Of a stretch of DNA of 64,000 nt, positions 19,822 to 27,792 are shown piece after piece (the first letter of the stretch is position 1; each line of letters begins with the position of its first letter). The position numbers and the translations under genes are program-made. A model generated the notes under the pieces. That model made no database searches. It was given only the letters and a program-made list of their open reading frames with translations, and had not been told where the DNA came from. This stretch comes from Sphingobacterium phlebotomi (GTDB taxonomy: Bacteria; Bacteroidota; Bacteroidia; Sphingobacteriales; Sphingobacteriaceae): the NCBI RefSeq assembly GCF_008180195.1, contig NZ_VTAV01000001.1, positions 992,001 through 1,056,000 of the forward strand, read 5' to 3'.

Positions 19822-21778
19822 CTTTTTTTGAGAATTCAAGTTCCACATGAATTTCGGTTCCTTGGTTGGAAGAATAGACATTCATCTTACCTTGGAAAGC
19901 ATCTACACGTTGTCGCACATTCTGTAGTCCCATACCTTCGATAACCTGTTCTTGATCGAACCCGATGCCATCATCCTGCACGGTAAAGGATATGCGGTCT
20001 TCCTCCTGCACCAGTTGCACATTGATATGGTTAGCTTGGGCATGCTTCAAGGCATTATTGACGAGTTCGTGTATACAGCGGTAGACCATGATTTCCAGCT
20101 TTTCCGACAGGCGGGTTTCATCGCCAAAGTAATGAAAATCAGCGATAGGGATAGCGGCGCAGAAATCCGTTAGGGATGCCTTTAAACCGTAACGAAGCAA
20201 TGATTCGGGCATCATATGGTGCGCCACCCGGCGTAGTTCCTGTATGGAATCATCCAGCATGCCGATGGCTTTTTGAAAGCGGGATACATCAATGGTTTCC
20301 AATACGGCCGCTTCGTCTTTTACTTCCGGTAAATTGAATTTCACTAGCGAGAGCATGCTACCCAGGCCGTCATGGAGATCTTTTGCCAAACGCGTACGTT
20401 CCGCAGTTTCACCATCTAACGTGGCCTGCACCGCCACCAATTGTTTTTCCTGCTTCAACCGCTGCGCTTCTTCTTCGGCTAATTTACGTTTGCTGACCGC
20501 TAAACGGTAACGGATAAAGGCAAAGGCCAGCGCAATAAGCAGAATGATTGCCCCAGCAATGCCCAACAAGATATAAAGCTTTCGTTGTTTTTCTAGTCCT
20601 TCTATTTTAAGCTCTTTCTTCTCCGTTTGGTATTCCACTTCAAGCAATGCAAGATTCCGTTGGTTTTGTTCGTTGAACAAGGTATCTTGATAAATATATG
20701 CTTGGTTTAGCAATTGGTACGCATTTTCAAAATCTTTATTGTAGACATCGACTTGTGCCAAGACCCACGAAGCTACTCTTATATATTCTTTTGCTTGTAA
20801 TTTTTCGGCTATCCGCAAACCTCTTTCCGCTGCGTTATAAGCCGCTGGATATTGACTGTTCTTCAAATAGGCCTCGGATAAGTTCACGTCAAGACGCATG
20901 GTTTCCCATTCATCCTCGACCAGTTTTCCAAGTTCATACGCTTTTTCGAATTGCTGTACGGCCAAAGGTTTATCATTTTTATATTCTATTAGATAACGCC
21001 CATAATTCAGATAGTAAAGGAATACTATATATGTATTGTTGTATTTCTCCCCATACGCTAAGACATCCTCAAGCAAAGGAATCACTTCATCATACTTGTT
21101 TAGACTAATCAACGTAGAGGCTAGATTAATTTTTCCCCCTGCTTCCGTGAATGGGTCGACAGACCGTTGTCCTAATACGACAGCCTCTCGAGCATATTTT
21201 TCGGATTTTTGATAGTCGCCTAGTAATGCGTACAAATTTGAGATATTGATCAATACATGGCCACTTTTTTCTGTACTTCCTGTTTCATCATATAATTTTA
21301 ACGCTTGAATATAGTAATCAATAGCCGCGGGGTATTCACCTACATCTTGTTTTAACGTGCCGTAATTATTAAAAACGGATGCTTTGGCAGTAATGGCCTC
21401 TTTTGAATTCAAGGTGTTGTATAGTTTTTCCGCCTGTTGTAGGTAATAAAAAGTTGAATCGTAATCTGTCTTTATATTGTAATAGCAGGAAGCCATAAAT
21501 TGATAGCTCCTAGCACGTTCTAACGGGTCTTTCTGTTTCTCCGCAATGCTAAGAACTTTTTCTGCAACCTCTAACATGCTTGAGGGGTTATTGTAGTAAT
21601 AAGAATCACCACCTTCAGTGAGCACGTCCTTTACATTTACCTTCCCGTTTTTATCGGTGTGCGCTAAAATCAAAGAATCCACAGATTGTCCCAGCAAAGC
21701 TATCGGAAGGCAAGCCAGCGTTAGGTACAACAAAAAAAGATATATTTGTCTGGTGTCCTTATTTATATGCCTTTTCAT
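19808..21778 (-). CDS. TPR-containing sensor histidine kinase, copy 1
   Basis: Membrane sensor kinase of 656 residues. In order: signal peptide (to about residue 30), a periplasmic tetratricopeptide repeat domain (about 60-390), one transmembrane helix (LYILLGIAGAIILLIALAFAFI, about 405-426), a short coiled coil, the HisKA_3 phosphoacceptor region with histidine in KDLHDGLGS, and an HATPase_c domain with HELVNNALKHA, DDGIGFD and GMGLQNVRQRV. The ligand may be a protein or peptide bound by the TPR domain, but this is inference. It forms an operon with the overlapping response regulator. The C-terminal half is almost identical to the second kinase. Confidence 0.92.
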   Translation of the reverse strand: MKRHINKDTRQIYLFLLYLTLACLPIALLGQSVDSLILAHTDKNGKVNVKDVLTEGGDSYYYNNPSSMLEVAEKVLSIAEKQKDPLERARSYQFMASCYYNIKTDYDSTFYYLQQAEKLYNTLNSKEAITAKASVFNNYGTLKQDVGEYPAAIDYYIQALKLYDETGSTEKSGHVLINISNLYALLGDYQKSEKYAREAVVLGQRSVDPFTEAGGKINLASTLISLNKYDEVIPLLEDVLAYGEKYNNTYIVFLYYLNYGRYLIEYKNDKPLAVQQFEKAYELGKLVEDEWETMRLDVNLSEAYLKNSQYPAAYNAAERGLRIAEKLQAKEYIRVASWVLAQVDVYNKDFENAYQLLNQAYIYQDTLFNEQNQRNLALLEVEYQTEKKELKIEGLEKQRKLYILLGIAGAIILLIALAFAFIRYRLAVSKRKLAEEEAQRLKQEKQLVAVQATLDGETAERTRLAKDLHDGLGSMLSLVKFNLPEVKDEAAVLETIDVSRFQKAIGMLDDSIQELRRVAHHMMPESLLRYGLKASLTDFCAAIPIADFHYFGDETRLSEKLEIMVYRCIHELVNNALKHAQANHINVQLVQEEDRISFTVQDDGIGFDQEQVIEGMGLQNVRQRVDAFQGKMNVYSSNQGTEIHVELEFSKKDEND

Positions 21779-21823
21779 AATGGATATATTAAGAGTTATC
21801 AGTGTTTGTTAGTTGTCCTATAG

Positions 21824-21868
21824 CAAAGGTACGGCATTTGTGATGAATAAAAACCCCCTTTTGGGGGT
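21824..21868 (-). promoter_or_regulatory. Promoter and palindromic operator of kinase copy 1
   Basis: On the - strand the -7 box TACCTTTG lies at 21831-21824. The palindrome ACCCCC-TTTT-GGGGGT at 21853-21868 is centred 29.5 bases upstream of the box, near -42 relative to a start site about 5-6 bases past the box. The palindrome takes the place of a normal -33 element, which points to an activator site. The same 27 bases (21846-21872) recur at 23922-23948. Confidence 0.6.
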
Positions 21869-21889
21869 AAGGGAGGGGGTGAGACCGAG

Positions 21890-23851
21890 TTATGTTTCCT
21901 TGTTCGTCAATTCAAGTTCCACATGAATTTCGGTACCTTGGTTGGAAGAATAGACATTCATCTTGCCGTGGAAAGCATCCACACGTTGTCGCACATTCTG
22001 TAGACCCATACCTTCTACAACCTGTTCTTGGTCAAACCCGATGCCATCGTCCTGCACGGTAAAGGATATGCGGTCTTCCTCCTGCACCAGTTGCACATTG
22101 ATGTGGTTGGCTTGGGCGTGTTTCAAGGCGTTATTGACGAGCTCGTGTATACAACGGTAGATCATGATTTCCATCTTTTCCGATAGGCGGGTTTCATCGC
22201 CAAAGTAATGAAAATCAGCGATAGGAATAGCGGCGCAGAAATCCGTTAGGGATGCCTTTAAACCGTAACGAAGCAATGATTCGGGCATCATATGGTGCGC
22301 CACCCGACGAAGCTCCTGTATGGAATCGTCCAGCATGCCGATGGCCTTTTGAAAGCGGGATACATCAATGGTTTCCAATACAGCTGCCTCGTCTTTTACT
22401 TGTGGTAAATTGAATTTCACAAGCGACAGCATGCTGCCCAGACCATCATGGAGATCTTTTGCCAAACGCGTACGCTCCGCGGTTTCGCCATCTAAGGTGG
22501 CCTGCACCGCCACCAATTGTTTTTCCTGCTCCAACCGTTGGGCTTCTTCTTCGGCCAATTTTCGTTTGCTGACCGCTAAACGGTAACGGATAAAGGCAAA
22601 AGCCAGCGCAATGAACAGGATAACTGCCCCTGCGATACCCAGCAAGATATAAAGCTTTCGTTGTTTTTCTAATGCGTCTATTTTGAGTTCTTTTTTTTCG
22701 GTTTGATACACGGTTTCTAAAAATGCCATCTGTTGTTGATTCGTTTCATCATAGAGGGTATCTTTAAGTAAATAAGCGTTAGACAGCTGTTGGTAAGCAG
22801 TTTCAAAATCACGATTACGCGCATTTACCTGTGCCAGCATCCATGAAGCGATTTCTTTTTTATCTTTCGACTGCAACTTTTCAGCTAATAACAAGGTGGT
22901 TTGAGCTGCAGAATGAGCGTCTTCATATTGATTGTTCAGAAAATAGGCTTCTGATAGAGCTGAATTGTGTCGCATGATTTCCCATTCATCCCCAATAGAT
23001 TCGGTAAGTTCCCGTGCTTTTTCATATTCTTTTACGGCTAGCGGGTAATCCTTTTGGTACGCCATGAGATAATGCCCGTAATTGAGATGATATAGAAATA
23101 CTTTATACGGATCGTTATTTCGCTCTCCATATTCCTTTACTTTTTCCAGTAGCAGCACCACCTCTTCATATTTGCCTTGTTCCATTAATGCGCTCGTTAG
23201 TGCAATACTTCCGGTTGCTACCATAAATGCATCATCCGCTTGTTGCGAAAGTAGAATACAATCCCGTGCATATTTTTCAGCTTTTTGATAATCCTTTACA
23301 AGGGAATACATGGTAGAAATATTGTTCAATGTGTAAGCATAAAATTTTGTGTTTTCAGCTTCATCAAATAATTTCAAGGCCTGAATATAATAATCGATAG
23401 CTGTTACATACTCGCCTTTTACCTGTTCGATCGTACCGAAATTATGCAAAACCATAGCATTACCTTCCGTAGCTTCTTTTGAACGCAGAGAGCGAAATAG
23501 CTGTTCTGCCTTTTCCAAATAATGGAAGGACGAATCATAATCCGCTTTTACTTGGAAATAGCAAGTTCCCATGAATTGATAACTCTGTGCTAATGCTAAT
23601 GGTTCTTTTTGTCTTTCTGCGATACTGATTGTTCTTTCTGCAGTTTTAAACGTTTCCGTGGGATGGCTATAAAAGTAGCTTTTGGATGCTTCTATTACAG
23701 CTTTTATATTCACTTTCCCGTTTTTATCGGTGTGTGCCAAAATCAAAGAATCCGCTGACTGTGCGAATAAAGTGAAAGGTAAACCAAAAGCCGTTAGGAA
23801 AATTAACCATGACCAATACCGGCTTACCTTTTTATATAAATGGCCGTTCAT
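21890..23851 (-). CDS. TPR-containing sensor histidine kinase, copy 2
   Basis: 653-residue paralogue of the kinase downstream with the same domain order: signal peptide, periplasmic TPR domain, one transmembrane helix, HisKA_3 (KDLHDGLGS) and HATPase_c. From the transmembrane helix to near the C terminus the two proteins differ at only about ten positions in roughly 255. The N-terminal sensor halves are clearly more different, by eye about half identical. It has no response regulator of its own, so it probably signals to the one at 19204-19821. All catalytic residues seen in copy 1 are kept. Confidence 0.9.
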   Translation of the reverse strand: MNGHLYKKVSRYWSWLIFLTAFGLPFTLFAQSADSLILAHTDKNGKVNIKAVIEASKSYFYSHPTETFKTAERTISIAERQKEPLALAQSYQFMGTCYFQVKADYDSSFHYLEKAEQLFRSLRSKEATEGNAMVLHNFGTIEQVKGEYVTAIDYYIQALKLFDEAENTKFYAYTLNNISTMYSLVKDYQKAEKYARDCILLSQQADDAFMVATGSIALTSALMEQGKYEEVVLLLEKVKEYGERNNDPYKVFLYHLNYGHYLMAYQKDYPLAVKEYEKARELTESIGDEWEIMRHNSALSEAYFLNNQYEDAHSAAQTTLLLAEKLQSKDKKEIASWMLAQVNARNRDFETAYQQLSNAYLLKDTLYDETNQQQMAFLETVYQTEKKELKIDALEKQRKLYILLGIAGAVILFIALAFAFIRYRLAVSKRKLAEEEAQRLEQEKQLVAVQATLDGETAERTRLAKDLHDGLGSMLSLVKFNLPQVKDEAAVLETIDVSRFQKAIGMLDDSIQELRRVAHHMMPESLLRYGLKASLTDFCAAIPIADFHYFGDETRLSEKMEIMIYRCIHELVNNALKHAQANHINVQLVQEEDRISFTVQDDGIGFDQEQVVEGMGLQNVRQRVDAFHGKMNVYSSNQGTEIHVELELTNKET

Positions 23852-23899
23852 AATGCTAACTATTAAGGGTTTGTCAATTTTTGTTAGTTATCACGATAA

Positions 23900-23974
23900 C
23901 AAAGTTAAGTTATTTATCCCCAATAAAAACCCCCTTTTGGGGGTAAGGAGAGGAGGGTGGTGCGTGTAACTTTG
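23900..23974. promoter_or_regulatory. Shared operator with two divergent promoters
   Basis: The palindrome ACCCCC-TTTT-GGGGGT at 23929-23944 lies between two -7 boxes: TAACTTTG on the - strand (23907-23900, toward kinase copy 2) and TAACTTTG on the + strand (23967-23974, toward the lipoprotein genes). The palindrome centre is 29.5 and 30.5 bases from the two boxes, matching the 29.5 at kinase copy 1. Neither promoter has a well-spaced TTG element. Confidence 0.6.
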
Positions 23975-24028
23975 CTTCTACAAAAAGCAATTGCTTATCG
24001 CACATTATAAAACTAAATCATAAACAAA

Positions 24029-25228
24029 ATGAAGACAATCATCCAAAAAACAATCTGGCTATATTTTGTCGCTGTGGGAGCTTTAGCTTGCTCCTGCTCA
24101 AAAGATGAGGGACAACTTCCGGAAGAGGCTGCCGGATGTGAGGTGGTTCAGGAATTTACCAATACAAGCGTTCAGATTACGGAACCGACCACCTGGACGG
24201 CGGACAGGGTTTACCTGTTCAAAAGCACCCACGTAATCATCGAATCTGAATTGACTATAGAACCAGGCACAGTCATGAAATTTGATAATGCTTCGGCGAT
24301 GTATATTCGCAGAGGTAAGAATCAAGCGCGAATCATTGCTAACGGCACTCCCGACAAACGCATCGTGTTTACTTCTTATACAGATAGCAGGCATTGTGGA
24401 AATACACCAACCGATGGAGATGCTTCCCAACCGAAAAGAGGCGATTGGGGAGGCATTGCTATCAACGCCGGAAATAAACATAGCTTTACTTACGTAGATA
24501 TCCTGTATGCGGGCGGTTCAGCAGGAGAAGGCATGCACTCTGCAATTGAACTTAATTATGATGCCGGTGCCGACTTTACCTTTGATCACTGTGTAGTTGC
24601 ACATACCCGTGGGGAAGTCCGTGGGTTCAGCAAGGAGGAATACCGGGATCCGAGAAGCCCCGGAATTTATGCAGCTTTCAGCGCAGACTTTCAGTTTGAA
24701 TTGCCCAATTTTGAAAAATTCCGATTTACCAACAACGTATTTTACGACAACGATGTGCCGCTGATAATCAATTCGTATTATTCGGTAGATGCAAGTAATA
24801 AATTTCACAATCCCGATAATCCGGCGGAGAAGAATTATCGAAACGTAATCCACATGTTCGGATGGGCACATCAAGAGGGTGATGTCACTTGGGGGCACAC
24901 CGAAGTACCGTATGCTTATACGGGGGGGTACACCCACATAGGCAAATCCCAGCACGCTATTACTATAGGGCCAAATGTTATAGTGAAATTTCCGGGTGTT
25001 GAAGCCGGTCTTAACAGTTGGGATGACATCCGTGTCATCAACTTACACCCTACAGCGATTTTGACATCCTACCTTGATGATGCACATGGAGGAGACAGCA
25101 ATGGCGACGGTACAAACTCTTCGCCGGCCAAAAGTGACTGGAAGGGCTTTCTTGCCCGTACATCTGTCTCTAACGATGTTGAAGTATGGGCAACCGGAGA
25201 TAATATTTTGTATGCAGATCGTCCCTAG
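24029..25228 (+). CDS. Lipoprotein with parallel beta-helix-like repeats
   Basis: 399-residue predicted lipoprotein of unknown function. The signal peptide MKTIIQKTIWLYFVAVGALACSC ends in a lipobox and is shared with the next genes. The mature part begins after SKDEG. Residues about 45-130 (LTIEPGTVMKFDNASAMYIRR, then IVFTSYTD) look like rungs of a right-handed beta helix. A similar block recurs near the C terminus (AILTSYLDDAHGGDSNGDGTN), so there is an internal repeat. The protein stops shortly after that second block. It is the first gene after the divergent operator at 23929, so it may be a target of the kinase system. Confidence 0.75.
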   Translation: MKTIIQKTIWLYFVAVGALACSCSKDEGQLPEEAAGCEVVQEFTNTSVQITEPTTWTADRVYLFKSTHVIIESELTIEPGTVMKFDNASAMYIRRGKNQARIIANGTPDKRIVFTSYTDSRHCGNTPTDGDASQPKRGDWGGIAINAGNKHSFTYVDILYAGGSAGEGMHSAIELNYDAGADFTFDHCVVAHTRGEVRGFSKEEYRDPRSPGIYAAFSADFQFELPNFEKFRFTNNVFYDNDVPLIINSYYSVDASNKFHNPDNPAEKNYRNVIHMFGWAHQEGDVTWGHTEVPYAYTGGYTHIGKSQHAITIGPNVIVKFPGVEAGLNSWDDIRVINLHPTAILTSYLDDAHGGDSNGDGTNSSPAKSDWKGFLARTSVSNDVEVWATGDNILYADRP

Positions 25229-25310
25229 TGTGACAACGATGTTGTGATAAATAATTCCTGCCTGCCGAAGGTAGGAGGGTTCAGACAATGAAAACATATT
25301 ATAAAACTAA

Positions 25311-26093
25311 ATGAAGACAATCATCCAAAAAACAATCTGGCTGTATTTTATCAGCATGATAATGATAGCCTGCTCCTGTTCCAAAGACAACGAAAGCAAC
25401 GATGAACCTACAGCCGAAAAAGGATACGCCACCGGAAAAGTGGTCGACTGGCAAGGTAATCCCATTGCGGGAGTCAAGATTCTGGTAGACAATATGGCAT
25501 ACCATGATTCGCAGACAAGGGGTGTAACCGATGAAAACGGAAAGTACAAAATCAAAATTTTTCAAGGTGCGTGGAAAGTGTATGCCAATTTTAAAACAAC
25601 ATACAACGGAAAAACCTATTCTATAGAAGCCTATCCGGACGACAACGGCGTTTTGGGCGAAGATGGAGGCATACGCAATTTCACATGGAAACTGGAGGGG
25701 ATTGATCCGGACAACGATACCTATCGCTATGGTGGTCGGATTACCGTGCATTCGGATAATTATTTTTATGAAGATGAGTCGGATATCGAACTGACTTTTA
25801 CCCCAAGCGGACCGCTGATTGATGGCTCGGAAGGAAAAACAATCAAAGTTACCGGTGGCGATCATTACTGGTCGGAGTACGGATACATTTATGATTTCCC
25901 TGTCGGACGTTATATGGTAACAGCCGTATTGAAAAAGGGGGGAAGCAATACGCCACTGAAAATTCAAAACTGGCACACCAAAGGTGAATTTGTTTCTGAA
26001 TTACAACTGGATTTTATTCCGGACAACTCCGATTTCAGACCGACTACCGAAGCGTCTATAGTCATTGGATATGATGGTGGATACATTTATTAA
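25311..26093 (+). CDS. Lipoprotein with carboxypeptidase-regulatory-like domain
   Basis: 260-residue predicted lipoprotein. Its signal peptide is nearly identical to that of the upstream gene for the first 13 residues (MKTIIQKTIWLYF) and ends ACSCSKDN. The mature part starts with a carboxypeptidase-regulatory-like beta sandwich (GKVVDWQGNPIAGVKILVDN, then GVTDENGKYKIKI), a fold common in Bacteroidota surface proteins. The second half (about 130-260) is beta-rich and unassigned, ending SIVIGYDGGYIY. Function unknown. The 82-base gap to the previous gene holds a small palindrome (ACAAC-GAT-GTTGT, about 25235-25247) and no clear promoter. Confidence 0.75.
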   Translation: MKTIIQKTIWLYFISMIMIACSCSKDNESNDEPTAEKGYATGKVVDWQGNPIAGVKILVDNMAYHDSQTRGVTDENGKYKIKIFQGAWKVYANFKTTYNGKTYSIEAYPDDNGVLGEDGGIRNFTWKLEGIDPDNDTYRYGGRITVHSDNYFYEDESDIELTFTPSGPLIDGSEGKTIKVTGGDHYWSEYGYIYDFPVGRYMVTAVLKKGGSNTPLKIQNWHTKGEFVSELQLDFIPDNSDFRPTTEASIVIGYDGGYIY

Positions 26094-26104
26094 AATTATG
26101 TGAG

Positions 26105-26212
26105 ATGAACGTTATATTTCAGAAAATTATGGGGTTTTGTTTTATCAGCATGATAATGATCGTCTGCTCCTGCTCGAAAGATAACTCGGCTTCTATCGCT
26201 ATCGGATATTAG
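26105..26212 (+). pseudogene. Remnant of a duplicated lipoprotein gene (internal deletion)
   Basis: A 35-residue frame starts MNVIFQKI and runs FCFISMIMIVCSCSKDNS, which matches the signal peptide and lipobox of the gene just upstream (FISMIMIACSCSKDN). It then ends ASIAIGY, matching that gene's C terminus (ASIVIGYDGGYIY). The simplest reading is a tandem duplicate that lost the middle, leaving both ends joined. If translated it would be a tiny lipopeptide, so it is called a remnant with moderate confidence. Confidence 0.65.
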
Positions 26213-26265
26213 TACGAATGTATATAAAGTCATGTCGTATAGTGTGGAATATAAAAAATAAACAG

Positions 26266-27042
26266 ATGAAAACAATAATTCAAAAGACAGTAGTATTATT
26301 TATGGTGGCGGTCGCTTTAGGAAGCTGCACCAGAAACGATGATATCAACCCCGATGGAGATTTACCGGGTGACCTCCTACTCACCGAATCAAAAGTAGAT
26401 GGCGAATTGCGGGCTCGTTATGATTACGACGCGCAAAACAGGCTCGTTAAACTGTATACGCACCATAATGCTGAGGCTCCCCAAACGACCATAGCATACA
26501 TCTATAATAATAACGGGCATTTAACCTGGGTGGAGATGGTCAATTCGGATGGGGAGAGTGAATATAATGAGACCTATACGTATGAAAACGGTAACCATCC
26601 GGTTTCTTCGAAGACCGTATTTGGACAGGATATAGAAAACGCGATCATCACAACATATACATATGCCGAAAATAAAGTAGTCGAAACGGCTAATATTCCT
26701 GGCGGATATACCTCAGAAATAACATATACCACAGATGAAAAAGGAAATCTATTATCCATAGAAACTTCTTCCCAAGAGCAGTGGGTATCGACTACATTGT
26801 TCGGAGATTATGATAATAAACATGCCGCGGGAAGGGGAAGAAATCCCTATAGTTGGAAATTCAATAGTCCAAATAACCATCAATCGGAAAAGACAACAGC
26901 ATCTTATGACACGGGTAACAGAGACAGGATATTAAAATATACGTATAACAACCACGGTTATCCAACAAAAATGGAAGTCTATAACCGAGAGGACAATTCG
27001 TTGGTAGAAACACATACATATACCTATAAAGCAGCGAATTAG
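26266..27042 (+). CDS. Lipoprotein with RHS/YD-like repeats
   Basis: 258-residue predicted lipoprotein from the ATG at 26266. The signal peptide MKTIIQKTVVLFMVAVALGSC resembles those of the two genes upstream. The mature part has repeated strands of the YD/RHS type (YDAQNRLVKLYTH, YIYNNNGHLTWVEM, YTYENGNHPVSS, YTTDEKGNLLSIET), as in small Bacteroidota lipoproteins. Function unknown. An upstream in-frame ATG at 26218 adds 16 residues without signal peptide character and is rejected. Confidence 0.75.
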   Translation: MKTIIQKTVVLFMVAVALGSCTRNDDINPDGDLPGDLLLTESKVDGELRARYDYDAQNRLVKLYTHHNAEAPQTTIAYIYNNNGHLTWVEMVNSDGESEYNETYTYENGNHPVSSKTVFGQDIENAIITTYTYAENKVVETANIPGGYTSEITYTTDEKGNLLSIETSSQEQWVSTTLFGDYDNKHAAGRGRNPYSWKFNSPNNHQSEKTTASYDTGNRDRILKYTYNNHGYPTKMEVYNREDNSLVETHTYTYKAAN

Positions 27043-27176
27043 GTAAACAGGCAGTAAGCCGTAAGTTTCGGGATAGTTCTTCATCGATTAGTTAAAATTA
27101 AACTGCCTGTTACGTCAAACTCGAACCTTACGGTTTTTAGAGAAAAAATAATAAAGATCTTAAAACAAATAATATA

Positions 27177-27716
27177 ATGAAAAAATCAATCTTTATTCTT
27201 CTGGCGATTTTCGTCGCGGTAACTGCGCAAGCGCAGCCTTTTCAAAAAGGAACAACCACCGCCAATGTCGGTATCGGTCTGGGAACAGTGCTCGGCGGAC
27301 TCGGAAAAGCACGTCCGGCTATTTCGGCATCCGTCGATCACGGTGTATGGCCTATGGGCGGTCCCGGTGTTATTAGTATGGGTGGCTATATCGGGAACAC
27401 CGGCTATAAGTACACCGATTTGGGTTACACTGCCAAATGGAATTATAATGTAATCGGTGTGCGCGGAGCCTACCATTACAATGGTTTTACTACAGTGCCA
27501 AATTTAGATGTGTATGGCGGCGTGATGCTAGGCTACAATATCGTGAAATATTCGTCTGATAGTGGTGACGATTACCTGTCAGGTAATTATGGTAGCGGTG
27601 TTGGATTCTCCGGCTTCTTAGGCGGGCGATGGTTCTTCGGCGATAGCTTTGGCGCGTATGCCGAATTGGGATATGGCGTATCCGTGCTCAATGCAGGATT
27701 AACCTTTAAATTTTAG
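27177..27716 (+). CDS. Small outer membrane beta-barrel protein
   Basis: 179-residue product with a cleavable signal peptide (to about residue 19, ending TAQAQP). The rest is glycine-rich alternating beta strands (GTTTANVGIGLGTVLGG and AYAELGYGVSVLNAGLTFKF), ending in phenylalanine as typical for outer membrane barrels. Probably an 8-strand porin-like barrel with no known ligand. It is 134 bases downstream of the RHS-like lipoprotein and may be expressed separately. Confidence 0.75.
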   Translation: MKKSIFILLAIFVAVTAQAQPFQKGTTTANVGIGLGTVLGGLGKARPAISASVDHGVWPMGGPGVISMGGYIGNTGYKYTDLGYTAKWNYNVIGVRGAYHYNGFTTVPNLDVYGGVMLGYNIVKYSSDSGDDYLSGNYGSGVGFSGFLGGRWFFGDSFGAYAELGYGVSVLNAGLTFKF

Positions 27717-27739
27717 AAAGAGACCGTATCGTATCAAAA

Positions 27740-27769
27740 AAAGCCCCGGTGCATTTGCACCGGGGCTTT
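27740..27769 (-). terminator. Terminator for rpsA, possibly shared
   Basis: 13-bp perfect stem (27740-27752 with 27757-27769, core GCCCCGGTGC), loop ATTT. The - strand side carries six T residues, so it mainly ends rpsA transcription. The + strand side has only three. Confidence 0.85.
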
Positions 27770-27792
27770 GAAGTATGTAGAAGAATCTAAAA

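Noticed and set aside
25229..25310. Terminator or attenuator between the first two lipoprotein genes
   Set aside because: There is a small palindrome (ACAAC-GAT-GTTGT), but it has no T run and a weak stem.
25299..25976. 225-codon open frame opposite the lipoprotein at 25311
   Set aside because: The sense-strand product has a signal peptide, lipobox and a known domain; the antisense frame has none.
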